NCBI GenBank assembly: GCA_965153355.1
Contig: OZ231127.1
Span: 19,034,001 to 19,098,000 of the forward strand
Reading direction: 5' to 3'
DNA from: Flaccisagitta enflata
Lineage: Eukaryota; Chaetognatha; Sagittoidea; Aphragmophora
DNA length: 64,000 nucleotides
A model generated the notes under the pieces. The model saw only the letters and a list, made by a program, of their open reading frames with translations, did no database searches and was not told the DNA's origin. This document shows, in pieces, positions 12,545 through 26,781 of the stretch; positions within the stretch are counted from its first letter, which is position 1; each line of letters opens with the position of its first letter. A program made the translations under genes and the position numbers.

Positions 12545-12965
12545 CAATACACCCCACCGCATCCTCTCCCTAGTTTTGTGTCTGTCTCTGCTACTATCCA
12601 ACAGACCTCCCCGCTTCCTCATCTTGGTTTTGTGTCTGTCTCTGCTACTATCCAATACACTCCACCCCATCCTCGTTTGTCTGGCCGTTCATACTACTAT
12701 CTGATACACCCCACCACATCCTTGTCATGTTTTTGTGTCTCTCTTTGGTACAATCTATTGTACGCCACCGCACTCTCGTTTTGGTTCTGTCTGTCTCTGC
12801 TACTGTCCAATACACCCAACCGCTTCCTCATCCTGCTTTTGTGTCTGTCTCTGCTACAACCTGATACACCCCACCGCATCCTCATTTTGATTTTGTGTCT
12901 GTCTCTTCTTCTATCTAATAAACACCACCGTATCCTCGTCCTGGTTTTGTGTCTGTCTCTACCAG
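12545..12965 (+). repeat. Minisatellite, period about 60 bp, about seven copies
   Basis: Units contain TTTTGTGTCTGTCTCTGCTA, then CCAATACACCCCACCGCATC, with substitutions and small indels between copies. The open frames on both strands reflect the repeat. Confidence 0.8.
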
Positions 12966-13249
12966 TTCAACTTTATCTCCATGACTCTCTCTTGTCTCTC
13001 TTTTGTCACTCTCTTGTCTCTCCCGTCTGTCCTTGACTATCTTGTCTTTCTCCCTATCTTTGTCGAGGTATGTCTCGGACTCACTCTGTCTCTTCGGGTC
13101 TTTGTATCTCTCCGGATCTCCCGCTTTTGTCTCCGTGGCTAGCTGTCATACTATGTACCTATCTGTTTCTTTGAGTCTTTGTCAGCGTCATCATTTATCC
13201 ATCTTATGAAGCTGGAAAGACACTTTGAAATAAGATATCTTGCTAAAAA

Positions 13250-13396
13250 ACAAGGCCGGATACACGGCAATCCAGTCGCGGACGGTTGGGCAGGAGCGGT
13301 AATTCAAAGACCGATCGCAAGTTTAGAAATATTTGTGACGGACGGACGGACGGACGGACCAACCGACACGGTAAGGTGTAGAGTCGCGACTAAAAA
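13250..13396 (+). mobile_element. Helitron-like element, short copy
   Basis: It starts ACAAGGCCGGATACACGGC, has GGACGGACGGACGGACC, and ends AGTCGCGACT followed by AAAAA. Its terminal palindrome has lost the loop. Confidence 0.85.
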
Positions 13397-13400
13397 TGGC

Positions 13401-13552
<152 letters not shown>

Positions 13553-13554
13553 GG

Positions 13555-15165
13555 GTGTATCTCCCCACAGCTAAAGCGCCCAATAGCTAAAATTTTTTCA
13601 TGACATATTGGCCTAAGAGCTAAAATATTTTTTTAGCTCTGCAGCCAATTTCAAAGTATTTTATTTCTAAAGAAAAAGTGGTCTAACTTCTAAAATTTCT
13701 CTCAGAGATTGGCCTAAGTTCTAAAAGAAAGAGGGAAGAATAGAAGGATAGAAAAGAACAAAAAAGGTCTAAAGCCCCATTTGAAACAATACACTTATCA
13801 AGTCTCATCCCTTTACACATGTTTTATTGGTGATATTATTCTTTAATAGGTTGATCGTGGATAAGGGTCAAATTTCAAAAAAATATATGCTCTAGTTTAT
13901 TGCAATATTGTACAATATTAGGATTTCCCACAAGAAGAGGTCTGATTTTGAAGATTAAACTATGTCAGCAACACTACGGGTTTCCTATGGCAATGAAAAA
14001 ATCCCCATAGTAAGTCTATGGTTTTGCCAACAAGGCTTGTTTGATTTCACACCCCAACTTGTTAGAAATCATTCTTTTATTAGATATTTCTGCAAAAGGC
14101 CCAAGTATATCAATATACAAAATTTGACCAAATACCCGACCACCCTATTCCTTAAATAAACAGTTGGGCTTTACTAAAGCTCATTTCAAGGGACTATGCA
14201 AATTCATGTGAAGCTGTTTTTTTCTAATTAAAAAAAACTCTCTTACCACGTGGATCAAAAAAAAAGACGCAGCTATCTATTTATTGACAAAACAGATATC
14301 AAAAATAATTTTAACAATTTTTGACAAAGACATTTTGAAAGATTTTCAAAAAATCTTTCAATCTAGACCAATCCCAGGTCTGTATCTCAAACGGTTTAGA
14401 AGCTAGAGCCCTGCAAAGAGAAGCACTATTTAGTGAAAATGCATTTTTATATAGGGATTGCGAAACTGAAATGGGTAATGTTTTTACTCAAACTAATGCC
14501 ATTCCTAAACGAATAAAGATAGAAATACCAGATTGGCGCCAAATGAAAGTACTTCCAAAGGGCTTTCAAATGACCTATGATTTTCATAAGTTTTTTTTAT
14601 ATTCATAGGCAAAATTAGTCATTCAAAAGTGCGTCTTTTTTTTTGAGTCGTATGGTAAAGGACAGCAACTAGTATACGTTTTAGGCAGGCATGTCGTAAT
14701 GACAGGTGCACAATAGTTCTCAAATATATTGATAAACAATATTTTTTACTATCATTTATTTTCCATTTGCAAATAGACTTAATTGAAATTTATTATTGTT
14801 TATGCATGCTCTACCATCTACTCCCCTTTCTAATTTCTAATGTGTTTTTATTGCGGACTAGTGACTATCAGACGCTTCATTCTCTTGTTTGTTTGTTGCT
14901 CCCTTGGTCTACCTATCTATCTATCTCTGTTTCTCATATCTGCTTCTCATATCTGTTTTTTCATCTATTTCTCAATGCCTTCCTCATTTTTAGACATCAG
15001 GCGCTTACTTTTTAGCTGTCAGGCGCATACAGATTTTCAAACCATGCCAATATTTTTAGTTTCAAATTGGCCTCATGTCTAAACTTCTTTTTTAGAACTG
15101 AGGCCAAAATCATTTTTAGACTTCAGGCCACTAGAATGATTTAGCTTTCAGGCGCTTCCCCCGAG
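13555..15165. mobile_element. Inverted-repeat element flanked by GA arrays, with a nested MITE
   Basis: The left end has AGCTAAAGCGCC...AGCTAAAA and TTGGCCTAAGTTCTAAAA. The right end carries the complements (TTTAGCTTTCAGGCGCTT, TTTTTAGAACTGAGGCCAA). A MITE at 14246-14655 sits inside. Both outer borders abut GA microsatellites of the same orientation. Confidence 0.5.
14246..14655 (+). mobile_element. MITE, CCACGTGG family, with TA flanks
   Basis: The terminal repeats carry a long A run and GACGC (AAAAAAAAAGACGC) and its complement at the other end. TA dinucleotides flank both ends. It shares AACGGTTTAGAAGCTAGAGC and CAAATGAAAGTACTT blocks with 58629-59273. No coding capacity. Confidence 0.75.
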
Positions 15166-15168
15166 AGG

Positions 15169-15302
<134 letters not shown>

Positions 15303-15474
15303 CGAAGATAGTCAAGAGGCAACAAGGCAAGGAGAAAGGCGAGTCGAAGAAGATGTGATGGAGGCGATTGTTTGACAGCTCTCAAATGCGATAAGCTGCG
15401 AAGAAGAGGAGGCAAGGCGGGCGTTGCCGGGAGTCGGAAGGAGGAGGAGGGCTTAGGTACTGTTACTGGGGGAA

Positions 15475-15651
15475 AATCTCGTTATTCAGATTTTTCTAAG
15501 TCGCGTTACTTAGAATTTTGCACTTTTCTCATAACTCAGATTCTATGTTATAAGAATTTGAAATTTTTGTTATTTCTCATAACTCAGATTGTCTGTCTTT
15601 CTATCTTTTTCTCATAACTCAGATTTTTCTCTAAATTCAGTGTTTTTGTCA

Positions 15652-15656
<5 letters not shown>
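15475..15656 (+). repeat. TCTCATAACTCAGATT short-repeat block
   Basis: At least three copies of TTTCTCATAACTCAGATT with spacers lead directly into a CT array. An inverted copy of the block follows a GA array at 18365-18517. Confidence 0.7.
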
Positions 15657-15733
<77 letters not shown>

Positions 15734-15752
15734 TTCTCTCTCTTTCTCTCTT

Positions 15753-15833
<81 letters not shown>
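15657..15833 (+). repeat. (CT)n microsatellite, two blocks
   Basis: Two long CT blocks separated by a degenerate stretch at 15727-15755. Confidence 0.95.
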
Positions 15834-15836
<3 letters not shown>

Positions 15837-15854
15837 TCTCCCTCTCTCTTACTC

Positions 15855-16058
15855 TTTTTAGTCGCGTGCTACACGACTCTACACCCTGCTTTGTCCATTC
15901 ATCCGTCCATCTGTTGGTTGGTTGGTCCCCATTTGATTTTTTCAGCGTTTTTGAGCGTTTTGAGCTCACCGCTGCTGCCCAAATGCTTCAGTGACCTTCT
16001 CCATCACTGCCCCTGCCCACCTGCATGCAACTAGGGTAGCTGTGTATCCAGCCTGGTT
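15855..16058 (-). mobile_element. Helitron-like element
   Basis: A reverse copy that starts TTTTTAGTCGCGTGCTACAC, with GGTTGGTTGGTCC, CCCTGCCCACCTGCATGC and the terminal complement of CCAGGCTGGATACACAG. Confidence 0.85.
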
Positions 16059-16082
16059 TTCTTCCCCCTGTATTTGTACGTA

Positions 16083-16118
16083 TGTGTGTGTGTGTGTTTG
16101 TGTGTGTGTTTGTGTGTC

Positions 16119-16209
<91 letters not shown>
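16083..16209 (+). repeat. (GT)n microsatellite
   Basis: A GT array of about 127 bp with TTTG interruptions near its start. Confidence 0.95.
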
Positions 16210-16217
<8 letters not shown>

Positions 16218-16578
16218 TTGTGTTTGATTGTGTGTAAATTTGTGTTTCTGTTTGTTTGTTTTTTCGCTCCATTGATTGACAGTTTTACAATATGCTGGCA
16301 AGTCATCCAAGCAAGCCTGGCCAGAGAAATGGCGGGCCCCTCTGTTGGCTCTCTTGGTTGGGCTCCCCTCCCCCTTCAGCCCCCTCCTTTAATCTTAATA
16401 TTTCAACTTTTGCAATATTTTTACAAGTTTGTTCCAGTGCTGAAACTTCAGCCTCCAGAACTTGTAACTTGGATAAAACCTTTCTTTTTTTCACTTTCTT
16501 ATCATATTTTGTTTTTATTTCCCCTTTTTTTTTCTTTCGTCTTTTCTTTCTTTTGTTTTTGTATTTTTTTCTTTTTAT
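16210..16578. other. Unassigned sequence, possibly part of a dispersed repeat
   Basis: ATGGCGGGCCCCTCTGTTGGC followed by C-rich and T-rich tracts (first base of that motif at 16330) has a looser counterpart at 38615-38720. No gene is supported. Confidence 0.3.
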
Positions 16579-17193
16579 GACGGCGAGCAATTGACGTCAA
16601 CATTTAGTGTTTCACCCCGTTTTTTCAACTATAGTTGAATAATTATAATGCAACAGATATTTTCATGAGACAAATTGTCTCCAGAAATACTCTATGTATA
16701 TGTTTCTGCCATAAGCTGACCTCAAATGAACCTTTAAATCAGCAATTCATATGAGAAAAGCAAAGGAAAAAAGGATTTTTTAGAAAATTGTGCTTACATT
16801 TTTTATCTCATTGCTGCTGTCAAAATTATAAGACACACAAATGCAAAGAAATTTTGCATTTCTAAGAACATAGCCCCCTCTATAATCAAGTTTGGAAGAG
16901 GGCTATGTTCTTCATTTTTGAGTTTTTTCATTTTCCATGCAAAGTTATAATTTTGACAAGCCTCCTATCTGTGAACAAATTATTGAATTTTGAATGTTTT
17001 TAAGTAAAAAAAATTAGTTAATGTTAGCTTTACTTGCTCTTTTTTACCATTTGGATGCAAACTTTGCAACGAAATATTTACTAGGATATACCTCAATGAT
17101 TTTTTTTATGTTTTTTCTTACTTTTATTCTCATAGAATTTTCTTTTTTTACCCCCGTTGACACACTAAATCTTGCCATCAGATGCTCGCCGTC
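16579..17193 (+). mobile_element. MITE, GACGGCGAGC family
   Basis: Terminal inverted repeats start GACGGCGAGCA and share CAACATTTAGTGT / ACACTAAATCTTG further in. An internal GAGGGCTATGTTC pairs with its own complement GAACATAGCCCCCTC. A second copy, inverted, is at 52880-53462. Confidence 0.75.
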
Positions 17194-17293
17194 TTATTTT
17201 TTTCTTTTTTTATATTACAGAGGCTTTCACAGGTCCCACTGGTGCCCAGGGGGCATCCATTTAATCACGAAAATCGTGCATAAGTCAAAATCA

Positions 17294-17329
17294 TTTCCAC
17301 TGAAGCACGACGTCGTGCTTCAGTGGAAA
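17294..17329. repeat. Perfect 36-bp palindrome
   Basis: The half-site TTTCCACTGAAGCACGAC is followed at once by its exact complement, with no loop. A near-copy with the same half-site and one mismatch in the stem lies at about 17887-17920. Confidence 0.95.
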
Positions 17330-18323
<994 letters not shown>

Positions 18324-18364
18324 CAGACAGACAAACAAGTAAAAAAAGAATGAATGAAATGATA

Positions 18365-18517
18365 AAGAAAAATTCTCATAACTTAGATTCTGAGTAATGA
18401 GAAAAAGATAGAAAGATAGACATTCTGAGTTATGAGAATATAATTCTCATCACTAAGAATCTGAATGATGAGAATTTCAAAATTCTTGCCACTCAGATTC
18501 TAAGTAACACGACCTAC
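18365..18517 (-). repeat. Inverted copy of the CTCATAACTCAG block
   Basis: It contains TCTGAGTTATGAGAA and variants, and again lies next to a purine/pyrimidine microsatellite. Confidence 0.65.
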
Positions 18518-18530
18518 CCGTTAGAGGCAC

Positions 18531-18531
18531 G

Positions 18532-18576
<45 letters not shown>

Positions 18577-18733
18577 TGAAAAAAAAGATGGAAAAAGGAA
18601 ATGGAATGAATGAATGAACGAATGAAAAAATTTATCAATGAATGAATGAAGGAATGAATAAATGAAGGAATGAATGAATGAATGAAAGCAAGCAAGCAAA
18701 CAAACAAGCAAGCAAGCAAACAAGGATAAGGGA

Positions 18734-18800
<67 letters not shown>

Positions 18801-18837
18801 TAAGAAAGGGAGAAAGAAAGAAAATAAGAAGAAAAAA

Positions 18838-18905
<68 letters not shown>

Positions 18906-18910
18906 AAAAA
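18531..18910 (+). repeat. GA, GAAT, GCAA and GAAA arrays
   Basis: In order: GA to 18570, degenerate GAAT to about 18690, AAGC/AAAC units to 18722, then two GAAA blocks separated by AAGTAAGAAAGGGAG. Open frames here are repeat artefacts. Confidence 0.9.
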
Positions 18911-19079
18911 AAACAGGAAGAAAGGAAGACAGGAAGAAAGAAAGACAGCAACTGAAAGGAGCCAATGGGTGCTGGTGAGCTTTTGGAGGGTTAATCCGTG
19001 ATATTCTTATCTCGCGTTTTGTCCAAAGGAAACGTCGGCGTTTATATGCATTTAAGATGATGTTGTTATCGTTAATGTG

Positions 19080-19925
<846 letters not shown>

Positions 19926-19946
19926 CTTCTTCTTCTTTTTCTTCTT

Positions 19947-19979
<33 letters not shown>

Positions 19980-20170
19980 CTTCTTCTTCTTCCTCGTCTT
20001 CTTCTTCTTGTTCTTCTTCTTGTTCTTCTTGTTCTTCTTCTTCTTCTCCTTCTTCGTCTTCTTCTTCTTCTTCTTCTTCTTCTTCTTCTTCTTCTTCTTC
20101 TTCTTCTTCTTCTTCTTCTTCTTCTTTTTCTTTTTCTTTTTCTTCTTCTTCTTCTTCTTCTTCTTCTTCT
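19926..20170 (+). repeat. (CTT)n microsatellite
   Basis: About 245 bp of TTC units with CTTGTT and TTTTTC variants. Confidence 0.95.
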
Positions 20171-20213
20171 CTAAATACTTGGAAACAGTGCTAAATAGTC
20201 GCAAAAGAGTTAG

Positions 20214-20755
20214 ATGGTCAGCGGTACCCGTTGCCCCTAAGTGAGTGTATGAGGGTGTGGGGTGGTGAGAGGGGCAGCGGCCCCGAAGGAGCCGATGACC
20301 TATGCTGTTTTTATATGAGCCTGGAGGCTGGAATTGGGGCCTTGAAGCTGGGATTTGAGCTTAGAGGCGGGGATTTGAGCCTCGTGGCTGAGATTTAAGC
20401 CGCAAGACTGGGATTTGTTCCTCAAGGTTGGGATTTGAGCCTTAAGGCTGGGATTTGGGCCTTGAGGCTGGGATTTGCGCCTTGAGGCTGGGATTTGGGC
20501 CTCGAGGCTGAGATTTGGGCAACGAGGCTGAGATTTGGGCCTCGAGGCTAGGATTTGGGCCTCAAGGCTGGGATTTGGGTTTCGAGGCTAGGAATTAGGC
20601 CTCAAGGCTGGGATATGGGTCTCGAGGCTGAAAGCGGGGGGGGGGGGGGGGGACGGAGAAAAAGGAGGAGAAGAAGGAGGAGAAGGAGGAGGGGAAAATT
20701 TCTCCCTGTGTGAAAGCATAGGTCATCGGCCCCTTCGGGGCCGCTGCCCAAAAAC
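20214..20755 (+). mobile_element. Hairpin-bounded minisatellite element, type copy
   Basis: It starts GGTCAGCGGTACCCGTTGCC, then GGCAGCGGCCCCGAAGGAGC, about 17 units of 20 bp of the form GGGATTTGGGCCTCGAGGCT, a poly-G run and a GGAGAA tract, and ends with the perfect hairpin CGGCCCCTTCGGGGCCG and CTGCCCAAAAA. It mirrors 7136-7600. Confidence 0.8.
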
Positions 20756-20873
20756 GACAAAAATGAAAAATTACATAAGGGAACCGTCGCCATTGATTCA
20801 CCAGAAGTTGATAGCGACAAGGGCGCTTATTATGGGCGGGGCGGGGATGCTCCAATGCGCCAACAACTTTTCT

Positions 20874-21204
20874 GCAGGCGTGTATAATGTTGAGTATTCC
20901 TCCCCCCGGTGGGGGGGGGGGAATAAAATCAAATGGTTTGGAGATGGGGAAGAAAATCAAAAGCTTGAAAAAAAAGAAAAAAGAAAATTTTTGAAGATTT
21001 AACACTTTTGGCAGTACCAAAAGGTAAAATGTAATTACTACAACACAATTTAACACTATTAAAACCTAAAATATACTGTTTTATAGCTTTGAGGTTAAAA
21101 AAATCAATGATTTCGTAACGCGCCGCGACGCGTCGCGGGGAAGAAAATCAAATGCAGGGGGGGGGGAATAAAATCAAATGCCACTCAACATTATACACCC
21201 CTGC
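20874..21204. mobile_element. MITE with about 22-bp terminal inverted repeats
   Basis: GCAGGCGTGTATAATGTTGA at the left end and its complement (one mismatch) at the right bracket 331 bp. GGAATAAAATCAAATG occurs near both ends inside. Confidence 0.65.
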
Positions 21205-21239
21205 TTTTCTGTTAAATACAAAACACTATTTTTCTTTTC

Positions 21240-21420
21240 CTTTTTCTTTTCCGTTTTCTTTTTCTTTTTCTTTCTTCTTCTCCTTCTTCTTCTTCTTCTT
21301 CTTCTTCTTCTTCTTCTTCTTCTTCTTCTTCTTCTTCTCCATCTTCATCTTCATCTTCATCTTCATCTTCTTCTTCTTCTTCTTCATCTTCTTCTTCTTC
21401 TTCTTCTTCTATCTCCTCCG
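21240..21420 (+). repeat. (CTT)n microsatellite with TTTTTC and CATCTT variants
   Basis: A CTT array followed by CATCTT units and CCGCCGCC. Frames over it are artefacts. Confidence 0.9.
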
Positions 21421-21925
21421 CCGCCGCCTCCGCCGCCGCGGCAGTCCTTACATATGCATTTATGTTGAAGATTTTCCCCGTTTCTCCGCCAGGGGATCGG
21501 AGCCGATCTTCGGCAAAATTGCGGTCGCGCGTTTTTCTGCGCTTGCGCAATAAAAGAGTAAATGGGCAACGCGAATTTACATTCCTGAGGAGGTTAGGCA
21601 TTAACACCGCCAGCCATCTTTTTACCTTCGACCCCATTTTTGATGTTGTTTCTCTTGAGCGTGTCTGTCTCATTTTGTATCTTTCTATCTCCTTGAATCA
21701 GTTGAATGTCTTTCTCTCTCTCTCAGCACTGTCTTTTTCATTCTGTCCATTTTGTGTGTGCGTGCGAGTGCGTGCGTGCGTATGTGCTTGCGCGTGCATT
21801 CGAGTTGAATGTTTTTTTCGTGTGGCTTTGTGACTATGTATTTGTGAGTATGCGTTCATTTGTCTACCTGTTTGTCTATCTCTCTCTCGCTCTCGCTCTC
21901 GCTCTCGCTCTCGCTCTCGCTCTCG

Positions 21926-21970
<45 letters not shown>

Positions 21971-22322
21971 GCTCTCTCGCTCCGCCATTTGCGAGCGCGT
22001 TGAAGCCTCCAGGCTGCTTTTTATCTTCTCGTTCTTCGGCGTTGCGCTGAATAATTTACCTTAAATTTCCCCTCTTTTTCCAAGTCTTTCCGTAATTGAC
22101 CCTTATTGATGCCCCCATTTTCTGCTTTCTTCTCTCGGCAACACTTGGAATGTCGGTCATGCAATGTAAGAGAATTTGCATGCCCTGTGTTTTCAATCAA
22201 GGTATCGACTCGGGTTTTGTTCATTGTAAATGAACAAGGACGGATTAACTCATTAACCTATATCGCGTGTAGGTGGGCAGTGGCAGTGACGAAACAAGGC
22301 TTGAAGTTACCATTAACAGAGC
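21421..22322. other. CpG-rich sequence with (CTCG)n array
   Basis: CpG-rich from 21421 to about 21600. A CTCG/CT array occupies 21885-21962. A truncated Helitron-like 5' end (ACAAGGACGGATTAAC) is at 22234-22300. Confidence 0.5.
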
Positions 22323-22521
22323 TTTTTAGTCGCGTGCTACGCGACTTTAGACCCCACTTTGTCCGTCCGTTCGTCCATCCGTCTGTCGGTCGGTGTCACT
22401 TAACTCTTTTTCATGATTTCTTTTCTTTGACCTCACTGCTCTAGCTAAAATAGTCTAGTTACCTCAAATGTGGCCTTAGCCCACCCGCACGTAACTAGGG
22501 TAGTCGTGTATCCGACCTTGT
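22323..22521 (-). mobile_element. Helitron-like element
   Basis: A reverse copy: TTTTTAGTCGCGTGCTACGC, CCGTCCGTTCGTCCATCCG, GCCCACCCGCACGTAAC and the complement of ACAAGGTCGGATACACG. Confidence 0.85.
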
Positions 22522-22631
22522 TTCATATATGAGGTATATTGCTAATGAAAAAATGATCCCCACCACTCTTTCTTGATGGTCTATATGTCTATTCTGCCAG
22601 TGTTTCTGTTTGTCAATCTTTGTCTCTTTCC

Positions 22632-22659
22632 TTCTGTCTGTCTGTCTGTCTGTCTGACA

Positions 22660-22733
<74 letters not shown>
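22632..22733 (+). repeat. (CTGT)n and (CT)n microsatellite
   Basis: Five CTGT units, a short spacer and a 70-bp CT array. Confidence 0.95.
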
Positions 22734-22735
<2 letters not shown>

Positions 22736-23169
22736 TTTTACTCTCTGTGTTTCTGTGTTTGTAGAACCTCTCAACTCGAACGAGTGAAATCGAGATCGCA
22801 TTTTATGAAAATATACTCCCCCACTTAAGCGTAGATCAAAGAGTTTTCTTTTTTGACCCCCTCCTCGGAGCTCAGACTAAACCAACAACCATCTTCGAGA
22901 TTCAATCCTTTCTATTTCAATTCCAAAATTCGCCAATTTTAGAGCAGAATTTTCCCCTTCTTTTTCAAAGCCAGTTCTCACAATCGTCTGTTTTGTTTCC
23001 CTTTGCCCCTTTTTCCAAGACTTCTGTTTTTCCATGTGTTGTGCTACAAATGATTTTTATTCAATGATGTACGGTTTTCACCATCATGCTTATCATAGAT
23101 CAACTCCAACACCCTCTCTTAACACAGCGGCCATATACCGGACCAGTTGTGAGTTGGTAGGGGCAGGGT
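22734..23169. other. Unassigned sequence, nothing recognised
   Basis: No repeat, inverted end or plausible coding frame found. Confidence 0.4.
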
Positions 23170-23175
23170 AGGGGA

Positions 23176-23298
<123 letters not shown>

Positions 23299-23602
23299 TT
23301 GTGATGTTTTCTGAATTCGGTATCTCGTGACATTTTGTCAAATTTAGGAGCATGGTTACCTAAAACCTCGAACATTCTCTTTTATTCTCTGCATTAAAAT
23401 TATTATAAAATCGTCCTTCGGAAACTCGGCGCCGGGAAAAAGAGGAACATTCTAGAAGAAATATCGTATTTCAAAAAGGAAAATCTGTGACGCCTCTCGC
23501 GTCCTCTCGCGGCAATCTCGAGAAAGAAGGGCGGCATTTCCGGACCAACAAAAGAACACTGCTCAACTAAAGTGGCGAAAACTAGTCATCCAAGGATCGC
23601 AC

Positions 23603-24156
23603 ATGGTCAGCGTACCCGTGCCCTGCCCAGGTGATCAGTAAAGAGGTGGAGTGAGAGCAGGGCAGCAACCCCAAAGGGCCGATGTCCTGTAAGGACACAG
23701 GGGGAATTTCAGACGTCTGGGGAATATAGCAGGCTTACAGGAAATTAATTGGAGGCGAGGTTTGAGGTCTGGGGGAAGATTTATGCCTGAAGATTAGATT
23801 TGAGGTCTGGGGGCAGGCCTTAGGCAGATTTGAGGCCTGGAGGGCTGATTTGGAGCCTGGAATGCTGATTTGAGGTCTGGAGAGCGGATTTGAGGCCTGG
23901 AGAGCTGATTTGATGCCTGGAGAGCTGATTTGAGGCCTGGAGAGCTGATTTGAGGCTCGGAGAGCTGATTTGAGGCCTGGAGGGCTAATTTGAGGGCTCA
24001 GAGGGCCTAAATCAGGCCTGAGAGTGAGGATATGAGGCCTCGATGGCCAACCGGGGGGGGGACGGACGGACGGAAGGACGGACGGACGGACGGACGTCTG
24101 GAAATTCCCCCCTGTGTCCTACAGGACATCGGCCCTTTGGGGCCGCTGCCCAAAAA
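23603..24156 (+). mobile_element. Hairpin-bounded minisatellite element, TGTCCT subfamily
   Basis: It starts TGGTCAGCGTACCCGTGCCC and GGGCAGCAACCCCAAAGGGC, with the hairpin TGTCCTGTAAGGACA, about ten GATTTGAGGCCTGGAGAGCT units and a GGAC array, and ends with TGTCCTACAGGACA and CGGCCCTTTGGGGCCG-type hairpins before CTGCCCAAAAA. Confidence 0.75.
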
Positions 24157-24362
24157 GGAAAAGGGAAAGGGGGGGCGCTACGAATAGTAGGAGGAAACTG
24201 ATCAAGGATGGAAGGAGAAGGAGGAAGAGGAAGAGGGGCTGGTTCCCAACGTAAGAATGAAAACAAAAGGGTGGGTCCAAAGAAAATGAAGATGATTACT
24301 TTGATTAGGATATTTGAAAATATGAAAAGATTTTTTTTTTGAGGAAACCAGGAGGAATATTG

Positions 24363-25020
<658 letters not shown>

Positions 25021-25021
<1 letters not shown>

Positions 25022-25558
25022 GAGGTTGTTGCGATGTAAGGAATGTTGATGTATTGGCAGATTACAAAGAAAGGTATTTCTGCGTGTTTATCTTGAATTA
25101 AAAAAGCTTAGTATGATATGTATCCCACAGGGCTTTACGATTTATAACTTACAATTGCGGGAAAGACGGATGTATGATTAGGCAGGGGCCCTTGACACAG
25201 GGGGACTTTATTTTATGTCTCTCTGTCCTATTGTCCAATGATCAGTTTCCCCCCTACTTTCAGGCCTCTTAGGCCTCAATTCAGCCTACTCAGGCCTGAA
25301 ATCAGCCTTTGTAGATCTTGAATTGCACAAAATATCACACTTTCGAACTCGAGTGAGACCAACTGATGCACAGACCGACAAACTGACAGATTGGTGAACC
25401 AACAAAGTTTTTTATAAATTATAGAGGCGGAGCACTATTTGTTTTTTGTGCGTGTTTGCCGTCCCCCTCTAATATGAATTATAATGAGTGTACAAGCATG
25501 TCAAAAGCATAAAAGAATACTGAGTCACGTTCGTTAGTAAATGAGAGTTCACCACTGC
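25021..25558. other. Unassigned sequence with a minisatellite-element remnant
   Basis: GGCCTCTTAGGCCTCAATTC at about 25263 is a degenerate minisatellite monomer. The rest is AT-rich and unassigned. Confidence 0.35.
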
Positions 25559-25885
25559 TTAGTATTTCTGTATAACTGCAGCTGAGTTTAAAAATTTCTT
25601 GATAAAAGAATCAGCAAACTCCTCAGCTTTGAATACGAGCTTAAAATTAGTGCCTAATTGCGAAGCGATCAAAAAGAGCAAATACCGAAAACCGTTTCTT
25701 CCGATGCCATGACCAAAACAAATTTTGATGCAAAATTTGAAAACTACTAAACGCATGGACAAGATAAGCATATCATCAGCTAACGAATGGTAAATGACAT
25801 CGATCACACAGGGTCGCTGACCAAAATAAGCCAAATCTATAATAGTGTAGTTGTGCCTTATGTCCGTTTTGTTGTCAGCCTCCAA
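25559..25885 (-). CDS. Hypothetical 108-codon open frame
   Basis: This is one of the few frames here without low-complexity composition (begins MEADNKTDIRHNYTI, ends FLNSAAVIQKY). It has hydrophobic stretches (YLLFLIASQLG) but no recognised domain. There is no splice or promoter support and the frame could be chance. It lies between repeats, so a decayed transposon protein is also possible. Confidence 0.2.
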   Translation of the reverse strand: MEADNKTDIRHNYTIIDLAYFGQRPCVIDVIYHSLADDMLILSMRLVVFKFCIKICFGHGIGRNGFRYLLFLIASQLGTNFKLVFKAEEFADSFIKKFLNSAAVIQKY

Positions 25886-26441
25886 CCGAACTATTTTACA
25901 TTACCGGATTTTGCAACGATGTAAAAATAAGAATAAAAAATCTTTCAACTTTTTGTATCGGATTTCCAATTTTCCATGGAGCTTTACCATATTTTTCCCT
26001 TACATCGTATTACTTTGTGGCTCACGTTGAGACACCATACTGCCGCGGTACAAGCTTTCAATATGTCATTCTGGCGACGGTTTGACATTTTAAAAATCAA
26101 GGCCGGATACACGGCATCCAGCGGCGTTGGCTACCCAAGGTAGGGTATGATGAGAAATATCACCCATGCTATTCATGAAAAGGGAGCCGTTCTATGTTAA
26201 GACCCACCCTTGTAGTTTACTAATTCACTATAATTATTTTGAATTTAGGTGGAAATTGTACTAATATCTATTTTTGAAATATCGCCTGAGCCGAAAATCG
26301 CCGAAAAATCGCCAAAATCGCCAAAAATCGCGGTTTTGTGCGTATCTTTTCTCGAAAATCCAATCAGTCTGAGATAAAACATCATTAAATTGCAGATTTT
26401 GCCCATTTTCAAATAGAATTGCTACTAAATGTAAATTAAAG
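25886..26441. other. AT-rich sequence with a Helitron-like 5' fragment
   Basis: TCAAGGCCGGATACACGGCA at 26097 is an isolated 5' end. TCGCCGAAAAATCGCC repeats lie at 26285-26335. Nothing else recognised. Confidence 0.4.
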
Positions 26442-26781
26442 TTTTAGCTGCGTACACGCGTCTTCAACAATCTGACGGTCCGTCCGCTGGTCGGCCCGTC
26501 ATCAAACTTTTTTACTTTTTTATTAATTTTTGTTATTCTTTGTCATTTTAGGTCATTTTTAGTCATTCTGAGTCATTCTAAGCCATTCTTAGTCATTCTA
26601 AGTCATTGTAAGTCATTTTAAATCATTTTACATTATAATAAGTCACTTGAGTCAATTTGGTCAATAAAGTCGTATAAGTCATTTATCATCATTTTATGTC
26701 TTTTTAAGTCATTTTAAGTCATTTTGAGTCATCCTAGGTTATTTATGTCTTGCACGCAAACTTATAGGTGTTGGCCTTGTT
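26442..26781 (-). mobile_element. Helitron-like element with decamer array
   Basis: A reverse copy with a degraded terminal hairpin (AGCTGCGTACACGCG), GGTCCGTCCGCTGGTCGG, about ten AAGTCATTTT-type decamers and the complement of ACAAGGCCAACACCTATAAG. Confidence 0.75.
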
